41,191 nt of DNA from Bacteroidota bacterium. GTDB taxonomy: Bacteria; Bacteroidota; Bacteroidia; UKL13-3. The stretch is taken from positions 1 to 41,191 of the forward strand of contig CANFHJ010000009.1 of NCBI GenBank assembly GCA_947446605.1, read 5' to 3'. Below, one piece after another: positions 25,856-34,475 of this stretch; within the stretch, counting starts at the first letter, position 1; each line of letters begins with the position of its first letter. The notes under the pieces were generated by a model. That model had not been told where the DNA came from. It searched no databases and saw only the letters and a list, made by a program, of their open reading frames with translations. The position numbers and the translations under genes were made by a program.

Positions 25856-28330
25856 ATGAACGATAGATTGATATTGAGCAATATAATTAACGACGAGGGC
25901 GAAAGCTCCGATTTTATTTCCCTTCTAAGCCAAGAAGAGGAAGACCAAATGAACAAGGAAAACTTGCCTGAAAGTCTGCCAATTTTACCGCTTAGAAATA
26001 CCATTTTGTTTCCAGGCGTGGTAATGCCTATTACCGTTGCTAGAGATAAATCAATCCAATTATTAAAAGAAGCCTACAAAACCCCCGATAAATTGGTGGG
26101 TGTAGTTGCCCAGCGCTCGGCAGATATTGAAGAGCCTTCCTTGGCAGATTTGTATGAAATAGGAACTGTAGCCTCTATCTTACGCATGATTAAAATGCCG
26201 GATGGCAGCACCATGGCTGTTATTCAAGGTAAGCGTCGTTTCAAAATTTCTGAATTGGTGCAACAAGATCCTTATATCAAAGCACAAATTGTGGCTTTGC
26301 CCGAACCAGATTTTGTAGAAGACGAAGAGTCAAAAGCCCTCGCAGAATCTATCAAAGACTTCTCTCAGAAAATTATCAATATGTCGCCGCACATGCCAAG
26401 TGAAGCGGCTTCGGCAGTGAGTAAAATAAAAAGTCCTACCTTCTTGGTAAACTTTGTTGCCTCTAACTTAAATTCTGAAATTCAAGTGAAGCAGGCTATT
26501 TTGGAGGAAATTCCTTACAAAACGCGCGCTCAAAAAGTCTTGGAAGCCCTAAAACGCGATTACCAATTTGCGGAAATTAAAGCCCAAATTGAAAGCAAAG
26601 TACGTGGCGATTTAGATAAACAACAACGTGATTTTTTCCTTCAACAGCAAATCAAAGCCATTCAAGAAGAATTGGGTGGCGATTCGCCAGAACGTGATAT
26701 TGAAAACCTTTTAATTACCTCAAAAGGTAAAAAATGGGATGAAAAAGTTGCCGAGGCCTTCTATAAAGAAGTAGAGCGTTTGCGCCGAACCAACCCAATG
26801 GCGCCAGATTACAGCATTCAACTCAATTATTTACAATTGCTACTTGATTTGCCTTGGGGCGATTATTCTAAAGATAATTTTGATTTACGTCGTGCCGAAA
26901 AAATATTAAATGAAGACCATTTTGGTCTCGAAAAAGTAAAACAAAGAATCCTCGAATATTTGGCTGTTCTAAAGTTGAAAAACAATATGAAGAGCCCTAT
27001 CCTTTGTTTATACGGCCCCCCAGGCGTTGGTAAAACCTCATTGGGTAAGTCTATTGCCAAAGCAGTAGGCAGAAAATATGCCCGCGTTGCCCTTGGTGGT
27101 TTAAGTGATGAAAGCGAAATCAGAGGTCACCGCAGAACCTATATTGGTGCCATGCCAGGTAGGATCATCCAAAACCTTAAAAAAGTAAAAACCAATAACC
27201 CTGTTTTTGTTTTAGATGAAGTAGATAAAATTGGCAATAGCTTTAGGGGCGATCCAAGCAGCGCGCTTTTGGAAGTATTGGATCCAGAACAAAATGGTAC
27301 ATTCTACGATAATTTTGTAGAGATTGAATACGACCTTTCACATGTGATGTTTATAGCCACAGCAAACTCTTTAGATACCATTCAACCTGCCTTGCTAGAC
27401 AGAATGGAAATTATTGAGATCAATGGGTATACCTTAGAAGAGAAAGTGCAAATTGCTAAAAAATACCTCATTCCAAAGCAGAAAGAAAACCATGGTTTGC
27501 TGCCTAAAGATTTTGAATTGAGTGAAGACATTCTCAAAAAAATAATTGATGGCTATACCCGCGAAAGTGGCGTTCGTGGCCTAGAAAAACAAATTGCTTC
27601 TGTAGCCCGTCATATTGCGCGCGAAAAAGTAATGAGCAATAAATACGTTAAGAAAATAGATGACAATAAAATCATTGAAATTCTTGGTGCCGATAGAGGT
27701 GAGAAAGAAATTTACCAAGGAAATGATGTGGCAGGTGTGGTTACAGGTCTTGCTTGGACAAGTGTAGGCGGTGAAATTCTATTTGTGGAAAGTATCCTTT
27801 CTAAAGGAAAAGGAAAACTAACACTAACCGGGCATTTGGGCGAAGTAATGAAAGAATCTGCCATTACAGCGCTCAGTTACCTCAAAGCTAATTGTGAAAA
27901 ATTAGGCATCGATGCCAAGGTTTTCGATCATTTTGATTTACATATCCATGTGCCTGCAGGTGCTGTTCCAAAAGATGGTCCTTCTGCTGGTGTAACCATG
28001 CTTACCTCTTTGGCCTCTGTGTTTACGCAAAGAAAAGTTCGTCCGCATTTGGCCATGACAGGCGAAATTACCCTGCGTGGTAAGGTATTGCCAATTGGTG
28101 GTGTGAAAGAAAAAATACTGGCCGCAAAACGCGCGGGTATCAAAGATATTCTCTTGTGCGAAGCCAATAGAAAAGATATTTTGGAAATAAAAGGAGATTA
28201 CCTCAATGACTTAACTTTTACCTATGTAAAAGAAATGCACGAAGTAATAGACTTTGCTTTAATGCCAGAAAAGATTGCTAATCCTATGGACTTGAGTATT
28301 CCGGAAGAAAAGTCCCAAAGCGCTAAATAA
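25856..28330 (+). CDS. lon: ATP-dependent protease Lon
   Basis: Cytoplasmic AAA+ serine protease that degrades misfolded and regulatory proteins. Seen: LON substrate-binding domain (LPILPLRNTILFPGVVMPITV), central coiled region (KQQRDFFLQQQIKAIQEELG), Walker A GPPGVGKTS starting at residue 387, Walker B VFVLDEVDKIG, and the protease domain with catalytic Ser710 in KDGPSAGVTM and Lys753 in GGVKEKIL, the same 43-residue spacing as in E. coli Lon (Ser679/Lys722). 824 aa, full length. The 73-base leader holds a small inverted repeat, CCTCC-N8-GGAGG (25818-25835). Its stop is three bases from that of the convergent pseudouridine synthase gene. Confidence 0.97.
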   Translation: MNDRLILSNIINDEGESSDFISLLSQEEEDQMNKENLPESLPILPLRNTILFPGVVMPITVARDKSIQLLKEAYKTPDKLVGVVAQRSADIEEPSLADLYEIGTVASILRMIKMPDGSTMAVIQGKRRFKISELVQQDPYIKAQIVALPEPDFVEDEESKALAESIKDFSQKIINMSPHMPSEAASAVSKIKSPTFLVNFVASNLNSEIQVKQAILEEIPYKTRAQKVLEALKRDYQFAEIKAQIESKVRGDLDKQQRDFFLQQQIKAIQEELGGDSPERDIENLLITSKGKKWDEKVAEAFYKEVERLRRTNPMAPDYSIQLNYLQLLLDLPWGDYSKDNFDLRRAEKILNEDHFGLEKVKQRILEYLAVLKLKNNMKSPILCLYGPPGVGKTSLGKSIAKAVGRKYARVALGGLSDESEIRGHRRTYIGAMPGRIIQNLKKVKTNNPVFVLDEVDKIGNSFRGDPSSALLEVLDPEQNGTFYDNFVEIEYDLSHVMFIATANSLDTIQPALLDRMEIIEINGYTLEEKVQIAKKYLIPKQKENHGLLPKDFELSEDILKKIIDGYTRESGVRGLEKQIASVARHIAREKVMSNKYVKKIDDNKIIEILGADRGEKEIYQGNDVAGVVTGLAWTSVGGEILFVESILSKGKGKLTLTGHLGEVMKESAITALSYLKANCEKLGIDAKVFDHFDLHIHVPAGAVPKDGPSAGVTMLTSLASVFTQRKVRPHLAMTGEITLRGKVLPIGGVKEKILAAKRAGIKDILLCEANRKDILEIKGDYLNDLTFTYVKEMHEVIDFALMPEKIANPMDLSIPEEKSQSAK

Positions 28331-28333
28331 AAA

Positions 28334-29059
28334 TTATTGATCGTATTTTTCTAGTAGTTTAAGCAATACCGCAAAGTCTTTTGGGTAGGGAGCTACTATA
28401 TTGTATTCTTTCTCAAAAAGGGTAAAATGAATGGAGTAGGAGTGAAGCGCAACACGTTTCATCATAGGCTCTTCATTTTCCCATTTGCCTTCTTTAAATT
28501 TTGCTTTTATTTTAGATAAGAAAGGCATTTTGCCACCATAGGTTACATCTGCCACCAAGGGAAAATTTTGTGATGCCAAGTGAATCCTAATTTGGTGCAA
28601 ACGCCCAGTAACCGGACTACAAGCGAGCAAGGTAAAGTGTCTAAATATTTTTAGGGTATTAACTATGGTTTCAGATGCTTTGCCATCTACCTTGTCTATT
28701 TTGGCAATGCCTTTGGCGGTTTGACCCAATGGCAAAACTATTTTCTGGTCTTGTACTTGCAAGGCGCCAGGTACCACGGCATGGTATACTTTTTTTACTT
28801 CGCGTTTTTCAAACAGCATAGCCATTTCACGGTATACACTTTCGTTTTTGGCAATCACTAAAATACCACTGGTTTCTTTATCAAGGCGGTGACAAAGTTG
28901 TAGGTTTTCATCGTGTTTTTTAGCCTGACGAATAATTGAAAAAACATCCCCATGACGATCGTCTAGGGAAGAGTATAGGGCAGGTTTATTTATAAAGATG
29001 AAATGCTCATCTTCCTCAATAATCATTTGTTTAAAGGGAATTACCTTAGGATTTTCCAT
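28334..29059 (-). CDS. RluA-family RNA pseudouridine synthase
   Basis: Isomerises uridine to pseudouridine in rRNA or tRNA. Seen: the catalytic motif HRLDKETSGILVIAK with its Asp, KVYHAVVPG, ACSPVTGRLHQIRIHLAS and PLVADVTYGG. The S4 domain found in some relatives is absent; at 241 aa this is a short single-domain member. I choose the ATG giving MENPKVIPFKQMIIEEDEHFIFINKP, because the usual start of the domain follows at once; an upstream ATG at 29176 would add 39 Cys/Phe-rich residues unlike the family. The exact target base is unknown. Confidence 0.9.
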   Translation of the reverse strand: MENPKVIPFKQMIIEEDEHFIFINKPALYSSLDDRHGDVFSIIRQAKKHDENLQLCHRLDKETSGILVIAKNESVYREMAMLFEKREVKKVYHAVVPGALQVQDQKIVLPLGQTAKGIAKIDKVDGKASETIVNTLKIFRHFTLLACSPVTGRLHQIRIHLASQNFPLVADVTYGGKMPFLSKIKAKFKEGKWENEEPMMKRVALHSYSIHFTLFEKEYNIVAPYPKDFAVLLKLLEKYDQ

Positions 29060-29160
29060 GGCTGCAAAGGTAATGGAATAATTGGGAATGCGAGAATGCT
29101 GAAATGATGATGCGTGTATTACCGGCATTTTATCACACATAAAAAAACAGAAAAATAAAG

Positions 29161-29179
29161 TATTTTTGATAATCAAAAA
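29161..29179 (+). promoter_or_regulatory. Promoter -7 element with overlapping palindrome at the start of the antitoxin-like gene
   Basis: TATTTTTG at 29161-29168 fits the Bacteroidota -7 consensus TAnnTTTG. Overlapping it, TTTTTGAT-A-ATCAAAAA at 29163-29179 is a perfect 8-bp-arm inverted repeat ending on the first base of the ATG. A repressor bound here would block both promoter and start codon, which would suit self-repression of a toxin-antitoxin-type operon. Inference from layout; A/T-rich palindromes can occur by chance. Confidence 0.45.
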
Positions 29180-29415
29180 TGAAAACCAAAGACACCGATA
29201 ATGAATTAAATGAGCCCTCTTTTAACTATCAAAGGGAGTTTCATGTTTTTGATTCTTTTGAGGAACAAGCTGCTTTTGAAAGACGCCAAATGCAGGAGTT
29301 GAGTCCTGTTGAAAGATTAAGGCAGCTTAGGCAGTTTATAAATATTGCCTATGGTATGCATGGATACGATCCCAATAATTTACCTACCATTCATACCGTA
29401 AGAATAATTGAATGA
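29179..29415 (+). CDS. Small acidic protein, probable antitoxin-like partner of a nucleotidyltransferase
   Basis: 78 aa with no signal or membrane segment. Seen: FHVFDSFEEQAAFERRQMQEL, then SPVERLRQLRQFINIAYG and a C-terminal tail, mostly helical. From memory of Bacteroidota genomes, small proteins of this shape (SFEE..., then SP.ERL..L...I...Y) stand directly before a nucleotidyltransferase gene, often with overlapping stop and start. Here the stop overlaps the next ATG (ATGA at 29412-29415), and the following frame begins like such a nucleotidyltransferase before breaking off. An antitoxin-like or accessory role is an inference; no biochemical function can be read from the sequence. Confidence 0.6.
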   Translation: MKTKDTDNELNEPSFNYQREFHVFDSFEEQAAFERRQMQELSPVERLRQLRQFINIAYGMHGYDPNNLPTIHTVRIIE

Positions 29416-29529
29416 ATATTTTTGATAATTATACATTTCAACTACTGCAAGAATTAAATACAAAACAGGTTAAGTATTTGCTTGTTTAAAATTGATGTTG
29501 AGGAATTACAGCGTTTAAAATTAAAATAA
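29412..29529 (+). pseudogene. Remnant of a nucleotidyltransferase (AbiEii/MNT-like) gene
   Basis: The ATG overlaps the preceding stop codon. Its frame reads MNIFDNYTFQLLQELNTKQVKYLLV and then stops. FLQLLN...VKYLLVGGYA is how Bacteroidota nucleotidyltransferases of this type usually begin, with GGYAVNxHG following and then a GD.D metal site; here the protein ends exactly before the GG. Shifted by one base, the next stretch reads KIDVEELQRLKLK and stop, reminiscent of the D-x-x-D-(I/V)-EEL-xx-L end of the same family. The simplest explanation is one internal deletion that removed almost the entire gene. Both pieces are short, so this rests on pattern memory and context. Confidence 0.5.
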
Positions 29530-29575
29530 CCAATCTTTTAAATAGTAAAGTTTTAAAAGCCAAAGGAGGAATCAA

Positions 29576-31471
29576 TTATGATAATTCCAACCAGCGTAAT
29601 TCTTTCTCATCTAGCTCATTTTTGATGGTTTCAATTTCTGTGCTCCACGACAAAAGCTCTTGGTGATCATTGCTTCCTTGGCTGAGTAAGTTTTCCAAGT
29701 CCTTTTTGCGGCCTGCGAGCATTTCCATGTCGGTTTCTAATTGCTCTAATTCGCGTTGTTCCTTAAAGCTTAATTTTTTCTTTTCAGTAGGCTTTGGTGC
29801 TTCCTCTTTTTTGGGCTCTACTTTTGGTTTCAGTAATTCTTGCTTGGCTGCATAAGCGGCAAGTTTCTTATCTTCAATTTCATTCAAGTAATCCTGGTAA
29901 TTACCATTAAAATCGCGGATATGGCCTTCGCCCTCAAAAACAAATAACTTCTCTACCAAGGTGTCCATAAAATAACGGTCGTGGGTAACCACCAATAAAC
30001 AGCCTTCATAACTTTCAAGAAACTCTTCCAATACATTTAGCGTTTCAATATCTAAGTCATTGGTAGGTTCGTCCAAAATTAAAAAGTTGGGTTTCTCCAT
30101 TAAGATGGTCAATAAATACAACCTTCTTTTTTCACCACCACTTAAAGAACTTACATAATTATGTTGCTTCTTTGGGTCGAACAAAAACATGCGTAACAAA
30201 GCAATGGCTGTGAGTTTTACCCCTTTACCAACCTCTAAATATTCTGCAATGTCTGTTATAACTTCTACTACGCGTTTGTCTTCTTTGAGTTGCAAACCTT
30301 GTTGGCCATAATACCCAAACTTAATGGTTTCGCCTTTTACAATTTTGCCCGAATCTGGTTTCTCAATGCCTTGCAACATATTAAGAAAAGTAGATTTACC
30401 AACGCCATTTTTCCCAATAACACCAATGCGTTCGCCTGGTTTAAAGAGGTAAGTAAAGTCATCGGCAATTTTGAGTTTGCCAAAACTTTTTTGCAATTGG
30501 TTTACCTCCAAAATTTTATTTCCCATGCGCTTCATTTGCATTTGTATTTCTACTTGGGAATCGTCTTTTCTGAAGGATGCTTTTTCTTTTGTTTCGTAAT
30601 AGGCGTCAATCCTGCTCTTAGATTTGGTGGTTCTTGCCTTTGGCATTCTGCGCATCCACTCCAATTCTTTTTTAGCCAATTTGCGGGCTTCATCTGCTTC
30701 TTTGGCTTGGTAGGTTTCGCGTTGTTCTTTTTTCTCTAAAAAGTAAGCGTAATTGCCTTTGTAAATAAACAATTGGTTCAAGTCCATTTCAATAATTTCA
30801 TTGCACACATTGTCCAAGAAATACCTGTCGTGGGTAACCAATAAAAGTGTAATATCCTGTGATTTCAAATAAGCCTCTAACCATTCAATCATAGGAATAT
30901 CAAGGTGATTGGTAGGTTCGTCCAAAATAAGCATATCCGGACTTTGAATTAAAACCCTTGCCAAGGCCAAGCGCTTTTTTTGTCCGCCACTGAGTTGGTC
31001 GGCGGTATGGTGTAAATGGTGTTGTAAGTTTAATTCGGTAAGAACCGTGTGCACGCGGGCCTCAATATCCCATGCTTGAAATACATCCATTTGTTCCATG
31101 GCTGCCTGCAACCTGTTTTGCAACTTGGTATCTTCTGGTGTTGTTTCTAATGCTTCAATACACAATTCGTATTCAGCTACCGCTTTTAAAACTTCATTTT
31201 CAGAATTGAACACGGCTTGCCAAACGGTTTCGGCTTTGTCAAATTTTGGATCCTGTTCCAAATAGGCCCACTTAATATTTTTGTCAATAACTACTTTACC
31301 CGAATCTGGCTCATCGTTTTGGGTTAAAATGTTTAACAAAGATGTTTTGCCCGTTCCGTTTTTGGCAATCAATGCCACGCGGTTACCTTTTGCTAATGTA
31401 TAGGAAATGTTTTCGAATAAAATTCTCTCTCCAAAGCGTTTCGACAGGTTTTCTGCCCTCAAATAATTCAT
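29576..31471 (-). CDS. ABC-F family ATPase (Uup/EttA-like)
   Basis: Two ABC cassettes on one chain without membrane segments. Seen: first Walker A AKNGTGKTSLLN, signature LSGGQKKRLALARVL, Walker B LILDEPTNHLDIP; second Walker A GKNGVGKSTFLN, signature LSGGEKRRLYLL, Walker B LILDEPTNDLDIE; a linker rich in Lys/Arg between them; and a C-terminal charged coiled-coil (KKEEAPKPTEKKK ... ETIKNELDEKELRWLEL), which points to the Uup-like branch. Known: ABC-F proteins act on ribosomes, or in Uup also on DNA intermediates. I choose the ATG giving MNYLRAENLSKRFG (631 aa); an upstream start would add 23 basic residues. Divergent from ribBA. Confidence 0.93.
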   Translation of the reverse strand: MNYLRAENLSKRFGERILFENISYTLAKGNRVALIAKNGTGKTSLLNILTQNDEPDSGKVVIDKNIKWAYLEQDPKFDKAETVWQAVFNSENEVLKAVAEYELCIEALETTPEDTKLQNRLQAAMEQMDVFQAWDIEARVHTVLTELNLQHHLHHTADQLSGGQKKRLALARVLIQSPDMLILDEPTNHLDIPMIEWLEAYLKSQDITLLLVTHDRYFLDNVCNEIIEMDLNQLFIYKGNYAYFLEKKEQRETYQAKEADEARKLAKKELEWMRRMPKARTTKSKSRIDAYYETKEKASFRKDDSQVEIQMQMKRMGNKILEVNQLQKSFGKLKIADDFTYLFKPGERIGVIGKNGVGKSTFLNMLQGIEKPDSGKIVKGETIKFGYYGQQGLQLKEDKRVVEVITDIAEYLEVGKGVKLTAIALLRMFLFDPKKQHNYVSSLSGGEKRRLYLLTILMEKPNFLILDEPTNDLDIETLNVLEEFLESYEGCLLVVTHDRYFMDTLVEKLFVFEGEGHIRDFNGNYQDYLNEIEDKKLAAYAAKQELLKPKVEPKKEEAPKPTEKKKLSFKEQRELEQLETDMEMLAGRKKDLENLLSQGSNDHQELLSWSTEIETIKNELDEKELRWLELS

Positions 31472-31545
31472 GCCCGCAAGGTAGCTAAATTTTATGCGTT
31501 TTATTGGTTTGCGCAAATTTTGCCCTTTATTCACGGGCATAAGAT

Positions 31546-31553
31546 TATATTTG
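31546..31553 (+). promoter_or_regulatory. Promoter -7 element TATATTTG for ribBA
   Basis: Exact TAnnTTTG match, 19 bases before the ribBA ATG. A TTTG at 31519-31522 lies 23 bases upstream, slightly more than the usual 19-21. Likely the ribBA promoter. Confidence 0.5.
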
Positions 31554-31572
31554 CATTTTATTTCAAATTAAT

Positions 31573-32784
31573 ATGTTTAGGTTCAATACAATAGAGGAAG
31601 CGGTGGAGGATATTCGTCAGGGTAAGATGATAATTGTGGTAGATGATGAAGACCGTGAGAATGAAGGAGATTTTTTAACTGCTGCCCGTAATGTAACTCC
31701 CGAAATTATTAATTTTATGGCCCGCGAAGGTCGTGGTTTGATCTGCGCTCCGCTTACAGATACAAGATGTGCAGAGCTTCACTTGGATTTAATGGTGAAT
31801 GTAAATACTACCTCACACGAAACACCTTTTACCGTTTCTGTAGATTTATTGGGCAAAGGTTGTACCACAGGTATTTCTGCCCAAGACCGCGCTAAAACGG
31901 TTCAAGCCTTGATTGATCCAAATAGCAAGCCAGAAGATTTTGGTAAGCCGGGTCATATTTTCCCCTTAAAAGCAAGGCCAGAAGGAGTGCTAAGAAGAGC
32001 GGGTCATACCGAGGCTGCTATAGATTTTGCGCGCTTGGCAGGTTTTGAACCAGCAGGTTGTATTGTAGAAATATTAAATGAAGATGGTACCATGGCACGT
32101 GTGCCAGATTTGATTCAAATTGCGCAAAAATTTGATATGAAATTGGTAACCATTAAAGATTTAATTGCTTACCGCTTAGAAAAAGAATCGCTTATACAAC
32201 GCATTATTTCTGTAGATATGCCTACGCATTTTGGCGATTTTATTCTAACTGCCTTTAAACAAATAGATACTGGCGAAGAACATTTGGTTTTACAAAAAGG
32301 GGAATGGACTTCTGAAGAGCCCGTTTTAGTAAGGGTGCACTCGAGTTGTATTACAGGAGATATTTTCCATTCTATGCGTTGTGATTGTGGCGACCAATTG
32401 AAAAAAGCCATGGAGCTCATAGAAAAAGAAGGCAAAGGAATGATTCTATACATGAACCAAGAAGGCCGTGGAATTGGACTTGTAAATAAATTGAAAGCCT
32501 ATAAACTCCAAGAGCAAGGCATGGATACCGTAGATGCCAATTTGCAATTGGGTTTTAAAATGGACGAACGCGATTACGGTGTAGGTGCACAAATTTTGCG
32601 TAGCATGGGTGTTCAAAAAATGCGCTTAATGACCAATAACCCTACCAAACGTGCGGGTTTAATTGGTTACGGATTAGAAATTGTTGAGAATGTTGCACTC
32701 TCTGTAGTGGCCAATCCGCACAATAAAAAGTACTTGGAAACCAAGCGCGATAAAATGGGTCACGAATACCAAAACGAAGCCTAA
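31573..32784 (+). CDS. ribBA: Bifunctional 3,4-dihydroxy-2-butanone-4-phosphate synthase / GTP cyclohydrolase II
   Basis: Catalyses the two entry reactions of riboflavin synthesis. Seen: the RibB half (residues about 1-200) with [28 protein letters not shown] and [11 protein letters not shown]; the RibA half with the zinc ligands in [18 protein letters not shown], the catalytic region [17 protein letters not shown], and [18 protein letters not shown]. 403 aa, normal for the fused form. No FMN riboswitch is visible in the short 5' region. The YkgJ-like gene follows after 9 bases on the same strand and may be cotranscribed. Confidence 0.97.
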   Translation: MFRFNTIEEAVEDIRQGKMIIVVDDEDRENEGDFLTAARNVTPEIINFMAREGRGLICAPLTDTRCAELHLDLMVNVNTTSHETPFTVSVDLLGKGCTTGISAQDRAKTVQALIDPNSKPEDFGKPGHIFPLKARPEGVLRRAGHTEAAIDFARLAGFEPAGCIVEILNEDGTMARVPDLIQIAQKFDMKLVTIKDLIAYRLEKESLIQRIISVDMPTHFGDFILTAFKQIDTGEEHLVLQKGEWTSEEPVLVRVHSSCITGDIFHSMRCDCGDQLKKAMELIEKEGKGMILYMNQEGRGIGLVNKLKAYKLQEQGMDTVDANLQLGFKMDERDYGVGAQILRSMGVQKMRLMTNNPTKRAGLIGYGLEIVENVALSVVANPHNKKYLETKRDKMGHEYQNEA

Positions 32785-32793
32785 TCATTTGAA

Positions 32794-33285
32794 ATGCTTC
32801 CTGCATACCAAAAATATTTAAACCTTGCCAACAAGAATAAAAGCGAGAATAAAAAATTTCTCGAAAAATTAAAAAAGCAGAAGCCAGCGCATTTGGATCG
32901 AACCATACAGGAATTAAATGAGCTAGCTTTTGAAGAAATAGATTGTTTGCAATGCGCCAATTGCTGCAAGGGCACCGGACCTTTACTCTTAAACAAAGAC
33001 ATAGATCGTTTGGCAAAAGAGCTAAAAGTGAGGCCTGCTGTTTTTACCGAAAATTACTTAAAAATAGACGAGGAAGGCGATTATGTTTTCCAAGCAATGC
33101 CTTGTCCGTTCTTGGCTGCAGATAATTATTGCCAGGTTTATGAGGCAAGGCCAAATGCTTGCCGCGAATACCCGCACACGCAACAAAGAGATCAATTGCA
33201 AAAATTAAGTATTACTTACCTCAACAGTTTAATTTGTCCGGCTGTGGCAAAAATTGTTGAAGAACTCAAACAACAACAAAAATAG
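32794..33285 (+). CDS. YkgJ-family cysteine-cluster protein
   Basis: 163 aa cytoplasmic protein. Seen: CLQCANCCKGTGPLLL, then PCPFLAADNYCQVYEARPNACREYP, that is C-x2-C-x2-CC followed by C-x7-C and a further Cys. This is the pattern of the UPF0153/CxxCxxCC family, thought to bind Zn or an Fe-S cluster; its reaction is not known in general. An N-terminal helix rich in Lys precedes it. ATG start 9 bases after ribBA. It ends one base before the stop of the convergent queE gene. Confidence 0.9.
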   Translation: MLPAYQKYLNLANKNKSENKKFLEKLKKQKPAHLDRTIQELNELAFEEIDCLQCANCCKGTGPLLLNKDIDRLAKELKVRPAVFTENYLKIDEEGDYVFQAMPCPFLAADNYCQVYEARPNACREYPHTQQRDQLQKLSITYLNSLICPAVAKIVEELKQQQK

Positions 33286-33286
33286 C

Positions 33287-33895
33287 TTATGGAATTTGGA
33301 GGTATTTGTGCGTTTGCACACTGATACGCCATTTGGGATTTTGCTTTACGTAATCCACCAAAAGCGGTGTCATTTTTTCTCTTTGGTCCCATTCTACTTG
33401 CAAGTATAAGTCGCAGTTTTTAGAAACCAATTGGGCGTTTTTTTCGGCCCATTCAAAATCACTTTTATTAAATACCACTACTTTTAATTCGTGGGCTTTT
33501 TTTAAAACCTCAGGCAAGGGTGCTTTAAATTTTTTAGGAGAAACACAAATCCAATTCCAATGGCCACTCAATGGGTGCGCGCCAGAAGTTTCAATATTTG
33601 TTTCGATCCCATTTTGCTGCAGTAAATCTGTGAGGGCGTCTAAGTTATGTAAAAGAGGTTCGCCGCCAGTAATAACAGCCATTTGCGCCTTGTTTTCTTG
33701 TATCCATTGCAACATTTGTTGTGGTTCCACCAATGGGTGCAAAGAGGCATCCCAACTTTCTTTTACATCGCACCAAACGCAACCTACATCACAGCCTCCT
33801 AAACGCAAGAAATAGGCTGCTCTACCTGTATGGAAACCTTCACCTTGCAGGGTGTAAAAATGTTCCATTAATGGCAATGAGATAAGGTTTTCCAA
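33287..33895 (-). CDS. queE: 7-carboxy-7-deazaguanine synthase
   Basis: Radical SAM enzyme that contracts 6-carboxytetrahydropterin to 7-carboxy-7-deazaguanine in queuosine (preQ0) synthesis. Seen: HFYTLQGEGFHTGRAAYFLRLGG split over the N terminus, radical SAM cysteines CDVGCVWCD (C-x3-C-x2-C), VITGGEPLLH, ETSGAHPLSG, and the ending WRISVQTHKYLQIP, as in Bacteroidota QueE. The start is a TTG giving MENLISLPLMEHFY, chosen because homologues contain the LP(L/V)M segment and because it sits one base after the stop of the upstream gene; the ATG at 33868 would be 9 residues shorter. No other queuosine genes are in the window. Confidence 0.93.
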   Translation of the reverse strand: MENLISLPLMEHFYTLQGEGFHTGRAAYFLRLGGCDVGCVWCDVKESWDASLHPLVEPQQMLQWIQENKAQMAVITGGEPLLHNLDALTDLLQQNGIETNIETSGAHPLSGHWNWICVSPKKFKAPLPEVLKKAHELKVVVFNKSDFEWAEKNAQLVSKNCDLYLQVEWDQREKMTPLLVDYVKQNPKWRISVQTHKYLQIP

Positions 33896-33896
33896 T

Positions 33897-34445
33897 TTAT
33901 TTCTGATTGATAACTTTTAAATAATGGATCATTTGGGTAGCCAAGTTTTGTAAGTCATGGTCGATGCCTGTATCTATGATACTGTCGTTATAATTTAATG
34001 CATCTGGCATTTGTGCACCCATGGCGTATGCAGATTTTGCATAGGTGCTCATTGCTTGTAATGGCAATTCGTTTTCAAAATAAAGGTTCATAATTAAATC
34101 AAAACGATGACTTAAAAAGTTGCCAATTTTACTTGTATCAGGAAGCTTAAAGGGTGTAAGGTTTTCATTCCAAAAATACTCCGAACTGATATGAAATTTT
34201 TTGTTATGTGGCAAGGTTGGCGCATCTACAAAACCCATCATCCAAACCTTTTTACCTTGTTCTCTTAGGTAGTGGGCAATGCGGTTAATGTTTTCCTCAT
34301 TTGTTTTGTTGCCCGCAAAATAAATGAGTCCAATCTCATGAATTTGATCAAAATGCGGAATAGCATTGGAGCTGCGGCCATTTTTGTGCGCGCTTTTTAG
34401 CAGGTGTCTGCCAATGCGTGTTCGTATTTGATTGATCCAATTCAT
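33897..34445 (-). CDS. DUF6913-like protein of unknown function
   Basis: 182 aa, no signal or membrane segment. Seen: HEIGLIYFAGNKTNEENINRI, KKVWMMGFVDAP, a HISSEYFWNENL block, RFDLIMNLYFENELPLQAMSTYAKSAYAMGA split in two helices, and an ending NLATQMIHYLKVINQK. This order resembles Bacteroidota proteins labelled DUF6913, whose function is unknown; the match is from memory. ATG start gives MNWINQIRTRIG; a TTG nine bases upstream is possible. One base separates its stop from queE, so the two are probably cotranscribed. It lies downstream of the LptF/LptG-type permease gene on the same strand. Confidence 0.72.
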   Translation of the reverse strand: MNWINQIRTRIGRHLLKSAHKNGRSSNAIPHFDQIHEIGLIYFAGNKTNEENINRIAHYLREQGKKVWMMGFVDAPTLPHNKKFHISSEYFWNENLTPFKLPDTSKIGNFLSHRFDLIMNLYFENELPLQAMSTYAKSAYAMGAQMPDALNYNDSIIDTGIDHDLQNLATQMIHYLKVINQK

Positions 34446-34475
34446 TTGATACAAGTATACTTTAAATGGTTCAAT

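Noticed and set aside
29570-29625. AGGAGG followed by ATG at 29578 on the plus strand
   Set aside because: The frame encodes only 15 residues and lies antisense to the end of the ABC-F gene; genes here do not rely on strong Shine-Dalgarno sites.
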